Notes: generated by a model from the letters alone, not told the origin. A stretch of DNA of 64,000 nucleotides from Anthostomella pinea (GCA_963556695.1 CAUWAG010000018.1:2666001-2730000), one strand, 5' to 3'. Counted from the first letter of the stretch, positions 43,582 to 54,493 are shown. Made by a program: numbers and translations.

Positions 43582-43993
43582 CTAAGTCCATCGAGTGGCA
43601 CTCAGCCCCTTGAGGTTGTATCTCTTCATGCCCCGGATGAATTCCTCCTTATCGACGATCAATCGGGGTCCCTCAAATTTCTCGTAGAAGGTTCGCTGGG
43701 CAGATCGGAACTCTTTGGCTTCAGGGCGAAGCTTGAATTTGGATGCGACATTCGCATTCTTGGTCTGGCTGGCAAAGCGATCAAACGGAGCCTTCGCCTT
43801 GTGCGCGAGACTATTGTCGGTGGTGGGGTTTCCGGGGTCCGCGGGGACTTGCTCGCTGGTTGACACGGTGAGCTTTCTTTGAAGCATTGCAGAATCTGTT
43901 TAGGAATCTGTTTAAGAGATAAGTAAGTCAAAATTTCAGAACGAGTCGTCTGGTAAGCACCGACCCACTGAACTTACCTTTCTTGGCAGCCAT
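43582..43993 (-). CDS. Small PAM2-like motif protein, copy A
   Basis: Exon 1 (43993-43978, MAAKK) and exon 2 (43895-43582) flank an 82-nt intron (GTAAGT...ACAG) and give 109 residues. The middle contains SKFKLRPEAKEFRS, which fits the PAM2 peptide consensus (L-[NR]-P-x-A-x-E-F) that binds the MLLE domain of poly(A)-binding protein, although the Pro after Phe is Ser here. The C-terminus carries EKFEGPRLIVDKEEFIRGM and GLSATRWT, shared with copy D. The role is inferred from the motif only; the C-terminal block is unknown to me. Copies or fragments at 44211, 44472 and 44801 are related. Confidence 0.7.
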
Positions 43994-44210
43994 GATGCCA
44001 CGTCGTGGATGAAGCAAGGCGTTAGACGCGGTTGATAGCAGACGATGCGTCGTCGGGGTACAGACTCTTCAGCACAACTATGTACCATATTCCGGGGTTT
44101 CAAAGATGATATTCTGCTGACAAACTTCAAAGAACGGTCCAAATGGTTAGTATGGAAGTGTGAATTAGCAACATGCTATTGCAATGTACAAATTAACGTT
44201 TTCTTGACTA

Positions 44211-44448
44211 TTATCTTTGGTATATAACAGTAGCCACCTTCTTGTCACTAATGACGGAGCTGCCAGCGCTACTCTTGGTGGTGGTGGTCATCTCGACATT
44301 GACATGGGCGGTCCCCTTCGTGACTTGATACTGATCCTTCTGGAGGATGATAGAAGTTGAACATGGGCCTGGCCAGTGAATTTCCAGATCAAGTGAGTGG
44401 GCAATTAACCCTAAAGGGCGAGGTGGGCGTACCGTTGGTGGCACCCAT
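44211..44448 (-). pseudogene. Fragment B of the PAM2-like family (5' part only)
   Basis: Starts MGATN at 44448 with the same GTACGCCCACCT donor context as copy D, then TTTTKSSAGSSVISDKKVAT, parallel to the start of copy D exon 2 (TTTKNSPDSAVIGGKKAAT). It then stops at 44211 without the PAM2-like or C-terminal blocks. The intron region is longer than in copy D (about 150 nt). This is a truncated duplicate. Confidence 0.6.
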
Positions 44449-44471
44449 TTTGTCGAGCTGTCGATCATGTA

Positions 44472-44672
44472 CTATGTGGTGGGATTGAAGGGGTACTGGT
44501 GGCCATTACAGACTTCAGCGAGCAGGTGCGCAGAGGAGGGAGGTATAAATTCTTTAGCTTCAGGGCGAAGCTCGAACTTAGGTGCAACAGCCACATTCTT
44601 GGTCTGGTTGAGACATGACGTAAAAGTGAACGGTGATGGTACGATACGAGTATTGGGGAATTTATAGTGCAT
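44472..44672 (-). pseudogene. Fragment C of the PAM2-like family (motif region only)
   Basis: Contains NQTKNVAVAPKFELRPEAKE and FIPPSS, closely similar to copy A (SQTKNANVASKFKLRPEAKE) with an intact PAM2-like consensus including the Pro after Phe, then diverges and stops. No start or C-terminal block is present. It lies between copies D and B in the array. Confidence 0.6.
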
Positions 44673-44800
44673 ACACGAGGGCAGCTAGTGCTCTCTCTTC
44701 GTTACGCAAGTCCATTGATGTAGCCTGAGAATCGAGCTGCACTATAACGAGGGAGGCAGCCCAACCAATATGTCATTCCATTTTTACCCCCGTTCTCTCC

Positions 44801-45202
44801 TTACGCCCAACGCGATGCGCTTAGGCCTTTCATGCCGAATCGTTCCATATCCCTGGCGAACTCCTCTCGATCTACAATCAGGTGCGGTCCTTCGAATCTT
44901 TCGACTATCTGTGGTTTGGAGACATGGGGGCGCGCCGGGCCCGGAGTGAATGTTTCCCGAGTGTCGCCAGTGGAAGTGTAAGACTTGCTGTTGTAATTTC
45001 CGGCATAATCACCAGCAGAAGACATCGGGAAGAACTCATTCGCCTGGGGGCGGAGCGTGCAATTGGGCATGGTAGCAGCCTTCTTTCCACCGATGACAGC
45101 GCTGTCAGGGGAATTCTTGGTGGTGGTGGCTGAATAAGGGCCTGGTCAGTGAATGTTCCTGAACCCAAAGGGATAGGTGGGCGTACCGTTGGCGACATCC
45201 AT
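44801..45202 (-). CDS. Small PAM2-like motif protein, copy D
   Basis: Exon 1 (45202-45187, MDVAN) and exon 2 (45129-44801) flank a 57-nt intron (GTACGC...TTCAG) and give 114 residues. PAM2-like NCTLRPQANEFFPMSS fits the consensus including the terminal Pro. The C-terminus EKFEGP is here ERFEGPHLIVDREEFARDME then RFGMKGLSASRWA, clearly homologous to copy A. Two conserved blocks separated by a variable linker suggest a peptide that docks on poly(A)-binding protein plus a second functional tail. That is an inference from motif shape only. Confidence 0.75.
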
Positions 45203-46588
45203 TTTGTCGTGCTGTCGAGAATATTGGTGACGGGGTGATGTGTGTGAAGGGATGGATGGAAGAATGGATTCCCGCTTGAGGGCGAACGCGTCTCAAATAA
45301 TACCTACAGTGGTAATTACCACCAGCAAACAATGGTTACCACTGTGCTCATTGTGCGGTTGCTGGGTGACGCCCGCGTGGAAGAACAATGAGGCACTGTG
45401 GGTGGGACCGTGACAACATGCTTCATGGAGCACACGCTCCTGCATTCATGAAAAGCGGCCTTACCATCCCGTATCACGGGTTTGCGGTTGACAAGCTATA
45501 TATGAATATATTTATGCACGCTTGGAGGATGTTTCGACGCTCATACATCGTGACCTGGATCTGCTGTTTCATGGGAGACCATCAGGCATCAGATTAGATC
45601 TTCGCGTACTTGGATACGAAAGATCAACGATGAATTGCAGCCTAGCAACACATCATGGCAGTATTACTATCAACCGCTTCACGTTTGCTTGCTCCTCATA
45701 GTGCACTACAAGCCTATAAACCATGAAGTTGGTTATACGACACCCACCACATGACCATGTTTGATTGCTACAAGTCCACCCTTCCTGTTTATCCTGTGTT
45801 CATTTGTCATCCACGGCCAAATTTGTGTCTCCAGTCACCTGTGAAAATCTCCTCCTACTGGTTTGATAGAGCTATGGATCGGATATTATCAGAGAGGAAG
45901 AGTCGTGGAAGGTATCAGCAATAGATCAGGACGACATGATGCTTTAAGAACAAGTGTGGACGACTTGGAAGAGCATGTAGGGGCATCATAACTACGCTGG
46001 GAGCATGCTTCGTAGACAAACAACTGGTTGAGGGCTATACGTGGGGCAGTGTGTAGCTGTCTATTATGACGCGTGGTCAGTCTCCACGCTGATCTAGAGA
46101 ACGGCATTGGAAATCTTGCCAAAGTCAGGATGCCTGGAATTATACATTGGATTTAGAGACGCGCACTCAGAATTAGAAGGATTGCCTTGTACACACGTCT
46201 ATTGCTTCTTCTGCCCTCTTGTTTCATGCAAGCTAGTCCGTGGGCCTTTGGACAATAACCAAGTCGAACCTGTTGGAGAGGAGCGGGCTACCGAGAAGAA
46301 GTTCATTGACAGCAACGAGATCAACGAGGTCAACGGTGGCACGAAGTCTGACAGGAGATCAGTCCGGACCACAAGCAAGAGGGTGTCGAGCAAGTCGGGG
46401 CCATCACCACAGTATGGACATTGCACCCTGTTGAATGGCGCGCAAGCCACCGTGGCGTTCAGGGAGGTGACAGTGCACCAACAAGGCCAATAGGGCATTT
46501 TTGGGCCACTTAGCCCACAGAAGGATTTTCACAGAGGTACAAGAAGAACACGGATTACACCAGAATATACGTTTTCACCCCACACAAC
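45203..46588. other. Intergenic, no gene recognised
   Basis: 1.4 kb. A short minus-strand frame near 46200-46498 has an FNRVQCPYCGDGP stretch that may be the end of a decayed retroelement, but it is too weak to call. Confidence 0.45.
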
Positions 46589-47450
46589 CAAACAAAAACA
46601 ACTATTTTTCTTGGCGCCCCGCTGTTAGGGCGCAACCTCGATATCTGCACTAAAGTAGGCACTTCTCTCAGTAACTGACTATCTTTGCCAAGATACAAGA
46701 GAATTTTTCTCACAAGTCGGATGGCACCCTTCCACGACGGGCCCCCAAACACGCCCGTGGCCGTCCCAAAAACGACCACCGGCGGCGTGCTCAAATTCCC
46801 GGCCCCCAGAAAGACATACGGCCCGGCAACTCCGAGCAGGCTCCGCCAGGCGCTGCTTGACGAAATCAGCAGCAGCCCGTCACAGGTCTTTGAGGCTGAC
46901 TTTATCATTATTTCCCCTCTAAAAGGGAAATCCTGAAATATCAATGACAACAGCACCACTGGAATGAAACGACCTTAATTGAACGAAATCTCTACAGACC
47001 AAGCCATTGCACGCGATATAGGGAATAAAGCCTCTTCCTCAGAGTGCCAGGACCAAATTACAAAAATACTGAATAAAGGCAGGCACCTTTACGAAACCAA
47101 GATAATAATGTTTTAAGAGTGTGCTGCAGCAGTTGACAAGACACTTGAAAAAGCCAGAACCAAATTACACTCACATGCTAAGGAGTTTAGCGCCTTCTTC
47201 TCTAAATGCCTGAGCGAGTGGCTGGAAACCCGAGATTCAACCATAAGGAGGGCCACTTCCAGGGGGATGGTGATGGGGAAGCCTACCATGACTTTCGCCC
47301 AAGCTGTCTCTTTTAACCACCGACAGCATCCACTGACAGTCAATACCACCATAAAGAAAACATAGCCTGGCACCCTTACTGCTACCAATCAATTAAAAAA
47401 GAAACAGGATGATCTCCGGGTCTTTGTCCGTATGGACAATAGCCACTTAG
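46589..47450 (+). mobile_element. RIP-like 5' fragment of the same Tad-like LINE
   Basis: It aligns with the full LINE from 7199 (CAAAAACAACTATTTTTCTT) and keeps its ATG at 46721, but ORF1 stops early. Comparing with the intact copy, TTTCAAGAG has become TTTTAAGAG, ACACAGCC has become ACATAGCC, and TCCCGAAAT has become TCCTGAAAT; all are C-to-T, and the first two are CA to TA. G-to-A changes on the other strand are also frequent. The fragment ends exactly at GCCACTTAG, where a gypsy LTR begins. It lacks everything from about ORF1 codon 245 on. Confidence 0.85.
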
Positions 47451-47662
47451 TGTGACGGCCTGCACAGACCTTCCCACATGACAAGTGGATACTTCCTAAT
47501 AGGGGAAGGATCTGACCAAAGGATCCCCTTAAAGGGGCAACCTCCCACTGTACCTATCTCTCTCTCTCTTCCTTTCCTCTCTAGTCTTGATATTTTCGTC
47601 AATAGAGTAATAGCTACTTGCTGCCGGCCATGTCCCAGCTCCTCAGTACGCTCGCCGTGACA
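47451..47662 (-). repeat. LTR of the gypsy element
   Basis: 212 bp bounded by TGTGACGG on the plus strand and CCGTGACA at the other end, an imperfect inverted TG...CA pair as in LTRs. It joins the LINE fragment on the left and the pol remnant on the right. Target-site duplication could not be tested because the far LTR is missing. Confidence 0.65.
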
Positions 47663-49310
47663 GGAGCGGATAGCGATCCTTCTGAATGATAGCATTCAGC
47701 TTGCGGTAATCAATGCAGAGTCGGAGGCCTCCATTAGCCTTCCGCGCAAAGAGGATATGGGCAGCCCATGGAGCAGACGATGGCTCGATGAAGCCTTTCT
47801 TCAGGTTGTCAATGATCCACTTCTGGCACGCTTCCATCTCTTCAAGAGATATCTTATACAGTGACGAATAACCCAAACTCTTAGGGTCAGCAGTAAGGTC
47901 AATCTTGTGATCTATTCCAGGCCGATGAGGAGAGAGCTTGTCGGATTGGATCTTACTAAAGACATCAAGGTGTTCATAGTGCTGCTTCGGTACCAGCTCG
48001 TGTGCCTGGCGTCTGAGATCATTATTATCTTCTGTTAGCATCGTTTGCTTATGATTAATAATGCGATTGATCTCGAATAAGGTAGTGACACCATCCTCAG
48101 TACCCTCTTCAGCCTTAACTCGGTCGAAGAGCACGGAACCGACCATGGCCACCTTGAGGGGGCGATGACGGTACCAGCTGATTCCGTTTCTTCTCATTAT
48201 ATATGGACCCTGAGCGTCATATTGAACTTGTTCCGATATAGATGGCTCATGACGATCTCGGACAGGTATGTACGGTGTTGTTGGTGAGGGCTGTCGCGAC
48301 TCGTCGTTATGGAAATCGAAGTCAAGCAATTCGTTCATCCGATCTGTAGCTGTAAGGACTCTGCGATGGTCGTTACGCCGGGGCTGAAGGATAACCAGAG
48401 TAACAACCTTTCCAGAAGGGGAATCATCAGTCACCTGATCTCTCAAAGTTCCGCGATCCGTCATGGCTGGATGATTGTGAATTAGGTGCTCGATTCAAGC
48501 GCGTATAAGGCTCAGATCAACTCTTTCCAAGAGGGTTTCTATTCCTTTATAATTAGAATGGTCAGGGCATTTGGGGATCTTTTCCACTGTTGGAGCGCGG
48601 TAGTCAGACGGGATCACTGTGACTGGACCGAAGCGCACGCGTCGGGAATCGCGGCGGCATTTATCGTCGGTTTCCATCAGTTCGTCACGTCTGGCGGCAT
48701 CCTGATCGTATGCGGGATCTTTGAGCAGGGATCCTGCCGAGTTCATAGGAATCTCAGGCAACGCGTAATAGTCAGGTGCCCATTCGCCTGGAAATAACAA
48801 GCGTTTCCAGAGAGAGTCGACCAGAACGTCGTGTCTGTCAAAGAACTTCTTGCCGACTATTACGTTGTGTTTCATATTAATTACCAGCAAGGGTACATTG
48901 TATACCATCCGGCCTTGTATACGGACATGGGCTCAGAGGGCCACATTGATGGTCTATGTGGACCTGCCATCGTATCCAGTTACTGGAGCGGGTTTGAATC
49001 CCTGGATCTTCTCCGCACAGAGGTGCTTAGAGACTTTAGAAACGAATGGCAAGTTTATCAGTATATATGCACCCACACTTGTGTCAGCAAGACATTGTGT
49101 TGTTAGGGAAACTCCATTATTAACTATGATGCAATCCAGTAATAAAGGGTCTCCCCCCAGAATCTGGGAAAAGAAATCAGTGGGTATCTTCCTGCAAGTA
49201 TCAATGTCCAGCGCTGAAATCAGATGTGGTCCCCTGGGACGGGTGTCAGGTTGATCCAGGGTTAGACTTTTCCCTCCGTGGCAGGCAGGGCGGCAGCGGT
49301 AGTGTGACAA
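47663..49310 (-). pseudogene. gypsy protease and reverse-transcriptase remnant
   Basis: Successive broken frames encode a retropepsin-like stretch (CLADTSVGAYILI, with DTS where DTG or DSG is usual), a connecting region (NVIVGKKFFDRHDVLVDSLW), and the beginning of RT: MEACQKWIIDNLKKGFIEPS, SSAPWAAHILFARKANGGL and RLCIDYRKLNAIIQKDRYPL. The YxDD catalytic region is absent. Two or more stops split the frames. It is non-functional. Confidence 0.75.
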
Positions 49311-49444
49311 TCAGGCCTGCAGCTGCGCTGGTCAGGGCTGATAGGATGAAATATCTAGATTCAACGATATCTAAGGAAGAAGAGACAAGGTAAGAAAAAG
49401 AAAGAGAAAGATAGGGTATATATATACAAAGATATGTGGAGGTA

Positions 49445-50560
49445 TTACGTAATACCGTAACAGGTGGAACCTCCAGTCGTAGGATCGAACAACTTTGCGG
49501 AGATAGCGTTAATACGAGCCTCGTTTTGCTTCTCGAAGTCGTCTTTGACGGGACACTCGGACCTCCGGTGGCCGTATTCATGACAAATAAAGCACTGTCC
49601 CTTCGCGATCAGAGCCTTGATTTGCTCGAGCTGAGGCTTGTATATCTTGCGGCCATCAAAAGCAGTACCAAGGACTGAGAGTTTATAATGCTCGACCGTT
49701 CTAGAGGCAGGGCGACGATTAGGGAAACCTCCAGAGGCAGGGTTCGGAGTCTGGTTGCGAGGGGGGTACGAATTGCCTCCTCTGCCACTATTGTTCTTCG
49801 GGGGATTGGTGTTCTGCGGTTGACCTTGAGAGGTGTCGTTCTTTCGCATTTGGACAATCAGGAAATTCTTGCGTTATTAATAATTATGTCGCTGGACATA
49901 TGAATAGAGGTCATTGTAGCTGACCGTCTCGTCGTGATACTTGTCTAGGCAAGCGGTGTTGAGACGACCCGGGAGTCGCTTGAACAACTTCTCTTTCCAA
50001 GTCGACTTCTCCTTCTTGGCCATCCTAGCCAGTCTCACGAACTCAAGTTGGAAATCTTTGAAGTCCATGCTGGTAGTCATTTCAAGCTTGTTGAACTTCT
50101 TCTTAGCTTTGTCTTGTTCGTTAAGATCTTTGTACTGCTCGTGTAGGTAATCCAGAACCTCCTTACTGGTCTTAAAGACGGATTCTCCAGTGACGTTGTC
50201 CGGGTTGACAAAGGGCATCAAGCGGGACGACGCAGTGCCACCCAGATGAGTGAGGATATACATGATCTTGTCATTATCAGCAGGGAAGTGATCAGCGTTA
50301 CTCACGAGCTTCTTTCTGAGGATCAAGAACCACTGATCAAACTTGACAACAGGCTTGTCCTTCTTGATAAGGGGGTCACCAGTGAAAATAGGAGGATCTT
50401 TCTGCTTAGGCGAAAGGCGAGGACCTCCTCCTGGTCGAGTCGAGTCAGGGGTTCCTTCTCAACCGGCCATGTTAATGACTTTGCTTTGGAGAACTTGTAT
50501 CATTTTGTCCTTCTCCTGGATCACGCTGCTCCATTGGTCATTGATTGAGTTGGTCAGCCG
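49445..50560 (-). pseudogene. gypsy gag remnant with CCHC zinc knuckle
   Basis: One frame reads through the coding sense: DPPIFTGDPLIKKDKP, IMYILTHLGGTASSRLMPFV, KSTWKEKLFKRLPGRLNTAC and the knuckle CFICHEYGHRRSEC (CX2CX4HX4C). It is interrupted only by TGA at 50459-50461 and adjacent TAA TAA at 49874-49879, all explicable by C-to-T changes, with no frameshift. Pro/Asn-rich PPRNQTPNPASGG precedes the knuckle. Confidence 0.75.
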
Positions 50561-50725
50561 CGCTAGGAGTGGGCGAACCAGGCCTAGGACATAATATAAC
50601 AAGACCCAAAAGTACAAGGACGGTATCTATGTAACAGGTTTGTAGCGGACTCCTCGAGACTCCTAAAGGCTCTGATTGGTATTTCTACACAGAGAAGCTA
50701 TAACACTCTGGGCGTCCCAACGGAT

Positions 50726-52793
50726 TTAACCAAGTATAACACCCTCCATTTGCCCCTGATCCAGATGCGGCTGAAGCGTTGCCCTGAGCAAGGCCTGGCT
50801 ATTAGCAATGGCTGGTACCACACCCTCGATTTGCTGCAGGTTCCCACGCATGCTCTCCATATGATTTCCAATCTGGCCCGCGAGTCCCAGCAGATCCCCG
50901 TCCTCCAGGTCCGCAAAGACCTTCCCGGGGCCCCTATCTGCCGGTAGGGTATCGAGGACGCCGCGCGCCGTAATCGACGACGAGTCGTGCAGCTTCTTCG
51001 GAATCAAGACGTGCATCTTGCGCATCTGGTCGCGCTTCTCACGTGCTTCAGCGCGCGCATTGGCACTCAACTGGTTCAGCATTCGGTACTCCTGCTCAAG
51101 CTCTCCCTCCACGCGCTCCTTCTCGCGTTTGAGAAGCTCGACGCTATGCTCGAGGGGTTCGAGCTGGGCTTGAAGCGCTTGCACCCCGGAAACGGTGCGC
51201 TCATATTCCAGCTCATCGTCACGTCGAGAAGAATTCCCGGCAGGTGGGAATGGGATGCGGCTGACTTTTCTGCGCGTACGGTTCGCCACGGCATTCAGGG
51301 CGGCTGTTGCGTACCCGTTTTTCTGCACGTTGTTGAGACGCAGCAGAACAGGCCGTGAGGCAGAGTGCAGTAGGTCCGTCACGATGGAGATTGAGAATGG
51401 ATCCAAGGGTGAAAATGTTTCCTCGATGACGTGGCGCGGCACATAGCGCTTGCGTGCTGTGAGACGCCGGTATGGCGCTGGGGATCCCGCGGAGTCAGGG
51501 GACTGAGAACGGGCTGGGGATGCTTCGACATCTTGAGAAGATGGTTTAGGTTTCTTGGATTGTGGAGGACCATCAGATCGACGCTTCTGACCCTTTCGCG
51601 AGGCTTCTTCTTGAATATCATCTTGGGCTGATGTCTCATTTTCTGAAGATGGCTGTCTTCGTCGTCTCGCCTTCTGCTCAGCGGGTGCTCCAGCTTCACC
51701 GGGGTTGCCAGTCAATGATGGACGACCTCGCTTCTTTGGCTGTTTTAGCTGAGGGTCATGTTCGCCTTCCGCATCTGATAGAGGGCGGTCTTCCAGAGAA
51801 GGACGACCTCGCTTCTTCTTCTTCTTCTTTCCTTGAGGTTGTGAAGCTTGTGTGCCCTCTGCATTATCATCAGGAGATCTGTGGGGCGACGGCCGACGCG
51901 CCACATTCTTCCCCTTCGTGGCCCTTTTCTTAATATTCTCCTCCTCTTGTTGATGGGTTTCTTCTGGGCTGTCTTGCGTTCCCTTGTACCACGGACCAAC
52001 AGATCGGCGATCTCGACAGCTACGGCGAAGAAAGCTAGAGTCGCCTTCATTTTCGTCATCTGCCTCCTCTGCCTCGACTTCCATTCCCTTGGGAGTTGCT
52101 GGCTGCTTCCGCGGTCGACCCTTTCTTTGGGGTTGTCTGTTCTCTGATGAGAGAGCTTCTTCTGGTATCTGTTCTGTGTGATCGTTTGCTTGTACCGGCG
52201 GGCGTCCCCTCTTTTTAGATAGTATGATCTCTGGTGCTCCAGCCTCTCCTTGTTCTATTTCTGCATCGTTGCTCACTCGGGTCGGTAGGCGTCCCCGTCT
52301 CTTTGGTAGTATTGTTTCGGATACACCTGCATCTTCCTTCGTTTGGGCCGGCAGCTGTCCTCTCCTCCCAGACGATACTTTCTCGGGAGCGACAGCCTCT
52401 TCGTTCGGCTGATTTGCATCGTCATTGGCTCGCGACAATGATGGCAGGCCGCGTTTCCTCTTGGTGCCCTGCGTCTCTGTCGCCTCGCGGCCGGCTTCGG
52501 GTTCGGGTTCGGGTTCGGGCTCTGGCTCAGGGAGAAGCTCGACTCTGGCAGGTCGACCACGCTTCTTGGGACGCGCACTCTCATCCATATCAGTGATATT
52601 GTCGTTCTCCGGAGCTTTGACGATTTTGCCTTGTTTCGTGAGGGTGAGCTGGTTACTCGACGCGTCCTGATGGCCGTCGTCGCGTGACGCGTTTGCTGGA
52701 CGACCGCGTTTACGCTTCTGGTTGGCAGCTTCGGGAGCCTGCGAAACGTCGTTAGCTATTGTATGACGGTGCATTCGACAGTCGACCTACCAT
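50726..52793 (-). CDS. okp1: CENP-Q-like kinetochore protein (Okp1/Fta7) with AT-hooks
   Basis: The start is taken as ATG 52793-52791, a one-codon exon followed by a 52-nt intron (GTAGGT, CTAAC branch, GCAG at 52741-52739). The main exon 52738-50726 then begins APEAANQKRKRGRPAN; the in-frame ATG at 52774 lies inside this intron. About 670 residues. The N-terminal 400 residues are disordered with six good AT-hooks (KRGRP or KGRP cores) plus degenerate ones (KRGLP, RRGRLP) and a Pro-Glu repeat. The C-terminal third has LDPFSISIVTDLL and a coiled coil (QAQLEPLEHSVELLKREKER), as in CENP-Q, a subunit of the constitutive centromere-associated network. The assignment rests on this architecture and on C-terminal resemblance, not on a search. 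Confidence 0.75.
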
Positions 52794-53572
52794 CTTGACG
52801 AGAGCTCACTGAGTAAGGTATAACGCGCAGGTCTCACCAGCTGCTTCAGAAAGTCTACCAGTTCAGCAGTCGCGGTGATGGACGTGTCGTCAAATGTGGC
52901 TGGTGCAATCAATCAATCTGTCAAGTCAATGTTCTGCCTGTGCCACAAGCAGTGGGGAATCTCCACTCCAGCACCGACGAATCACGGGGCTTGGATGAAA
53001 CCCTGATAACGATAGCGTGGTCCATCGTTCGGTGACTTGCAGGGCTAGCAGGGCTAGCAGGGATGTGGCAAAGCTTCCCGGCCAAGGAAATGGCGCTGAT
53101 TACAGGTGGGGACTCGCGGGGCTTGGCAATGGAACTGCAACTTCCCAGCGAGCGCAGGCTGGCAGGGCCGAGCATTCAGCTGTGCAGTGTGAGAGAGCCC
53201 TGTGGACAGATGGGCGGACGAGGGATCCTCCTCTTCGTCCAGGTCCCCTAATTTCATTCTCTTCTCCTCGTCACCAACTTTGTTGCTTCATCACTCTTCA
53301 AGAAGTTCGTAGGAGTAGTCATCCTGAGGTTTGCTGTCAGTCGTCACTCCCTTATATACGTTCTGTTCCCCATCTTGGTGCAGTCCTTCATCTATTCCTG
53401 ATTGAGTTCGGCTTGTCTCACTTTAGCGACCCGACACTTACATCATCCTGCCCCAGATCTGAGACCCTAGATTTGCGCCTGGCCTGAACTTGTCTGAGCT
53501 CCTCTTCAAACCGAACTTGAGCTCTCTGCGAGCTCTCTTCACCATCTATACGCACCTCACGTCGCCGCAACA
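52794..53572. other. Divergent intergenic region
   Basis: 780 bp between the CENP-Q start and a plus-strand membrane-protein gene. A minus-strand open stretch at about 52835-52905 (TFDDTSITATAELVDFLKQL) looks coding-like and is followed by a GTGAGA donor-like site, so an extra 5' exon of the CENP-Q gene cannot be excluded. The GCTAGCAGG motif is repeated three times near 53040-53060. Confidence 0.45.
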
Positions 53573-54493
53573 ATGCGCTTCTCCGCAGCCTCAGCTCTCC
53601 TCAGCTTGCCGCTACTGGCTGCTGCAGATGGACCTGAATATCAGGCCCAGTTCCAGCAGTACTTGGGCCAGGCGCAAGGCTACTTCGACAAGGTCGCTTC
53701 CAAGATCCCTCACCCCAACAAGTTCGATCCCGTTGCTGCTGCCGAGGCCAAGGCAGGCTCTATGAACATCGACGTCCTCGGCCTGAACAACTGGAAGGAC
53801 ACGCTCTACGGGCCCGTCAAGCCCGACACCACCACGCCGGAGGAGTGGTGGGTCCTGCTCACGGGTGGAAACAAGACCTGCTTTGGTAAGCTTTGGCTTG
53901 ATTGCTTTGCACTTGCGCTGCTATGACTTAGCTAACTGGTCGTTACCCAAAGGTCACTGCGGCAAGGTTGAAACCGCCTTCAACGAGACGGCTGGCAAGT
54001 TCGCACTTACCCCCGGGTCTCCCCATACCGCTATCCTGAACTGCGATGACCAGCCCGTGCTGTGTAACTCGTGGTCCGCCCCGGTCGGCACTCTATGGAT
54101 CTTCGAGATGCTCCCAGAGCCAGCCTCTATCAACATCTGGGCTAAGCGATTGAACCTTACCACCACCTCCTCCGATGATCTCATCCAGTTTCAGAAGAAT
54201 GGTTACAAGTCCGAGGCCACGCTGCACGATGGCACCTTCCACCCCTTCAATGGCCCACTTGCGCAGAACCACGTTGCGGTTCCCATCGGCTGGGCCCTTT
54301 GGTTCTTCAACCTCCTTCCTAGCTGGGCCTTCATGATCTTGATCTCGATGGCGAGCCGGACTATGATGTGAGACACGTTTGCAAACTAATCAACGAGAAT
54401 CTCACTAACCGGTTCTCCAGGTCCAACCGAATGAACAACCAAGCGAATGCCGCCCCTCGTCCGGCTGCCACTGGCCAAGCTGCCGCACGATAG
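53573..54493 (+). CDS. Conserved fungal signal-peptide membrane protein
   Basis: Three exons (53573-53885, 53953-54367, 54421-54493; introns of 67 and 53 nt with GTAAGC...AAAG and GTGAGA...CTCCAG) give 266 residues. A signal peptide (MRFSAASALLSLPLLAAA) leads a luminal domain with WWVLLTGGNKTCFG, the splice-created CFGHCGKVETAF, LNCDDQPVLCNSWSAPVGTL and a C-terminal membrane helix (IGWALWFFNLLPSWAFMIL), then a short Arg/Asn-rich tail. The cysteine pairs suggest a thioredoxin-like secretory-pathway fold, but no CXXC active site is certain. The family is conserved in filamentous fungi by my recollection; its function is unknown. Confidence 0.7.

Larger units (their letters stand above)
47451..50620 (-). 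mobile_element. Decayed, internally deleted Ty3/gypsy LTR retrotransposon
   Basis: On the minus strand: gag (about 50560-49445), a protease/pol fragment (49310-47663) and one LTR (47662-47451). The reverse transcriptase breaks off after RLCIDYRKLNAIIQKDRYPL, running straight into the LTR; the rest of RT, RNase H, integrase and any polypurine tract are missing. No second LTR was found beyond gag, where the CENP-Q gene stops at 50726. The right boundary is approximate. Several stops are single C-to-T changes, so the element has decayed. Confidence 0.8.

Noticed and set aside
46107..46500. A frame with FNRVQCPYCGDGP that might be the tail of another retroelement.
   Set aside because: Only one short cysteine cluster; no further RNase H or RT motif nearby.
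50600..50726. TGTAACAGG near 50637 considered as the missing second LTR of the gypsy element.
   Set aside because: The sequence does not match the LTR at 47451-47662.
52774..52774. ATG at 52774 as the start of the CENP-Q gene.
   Set aside because: It lies between a GTAGGT donor and a CTAAC...GCAG acceptor, so it is most likely intronic; the upstream ATG at 52793 is preferred.
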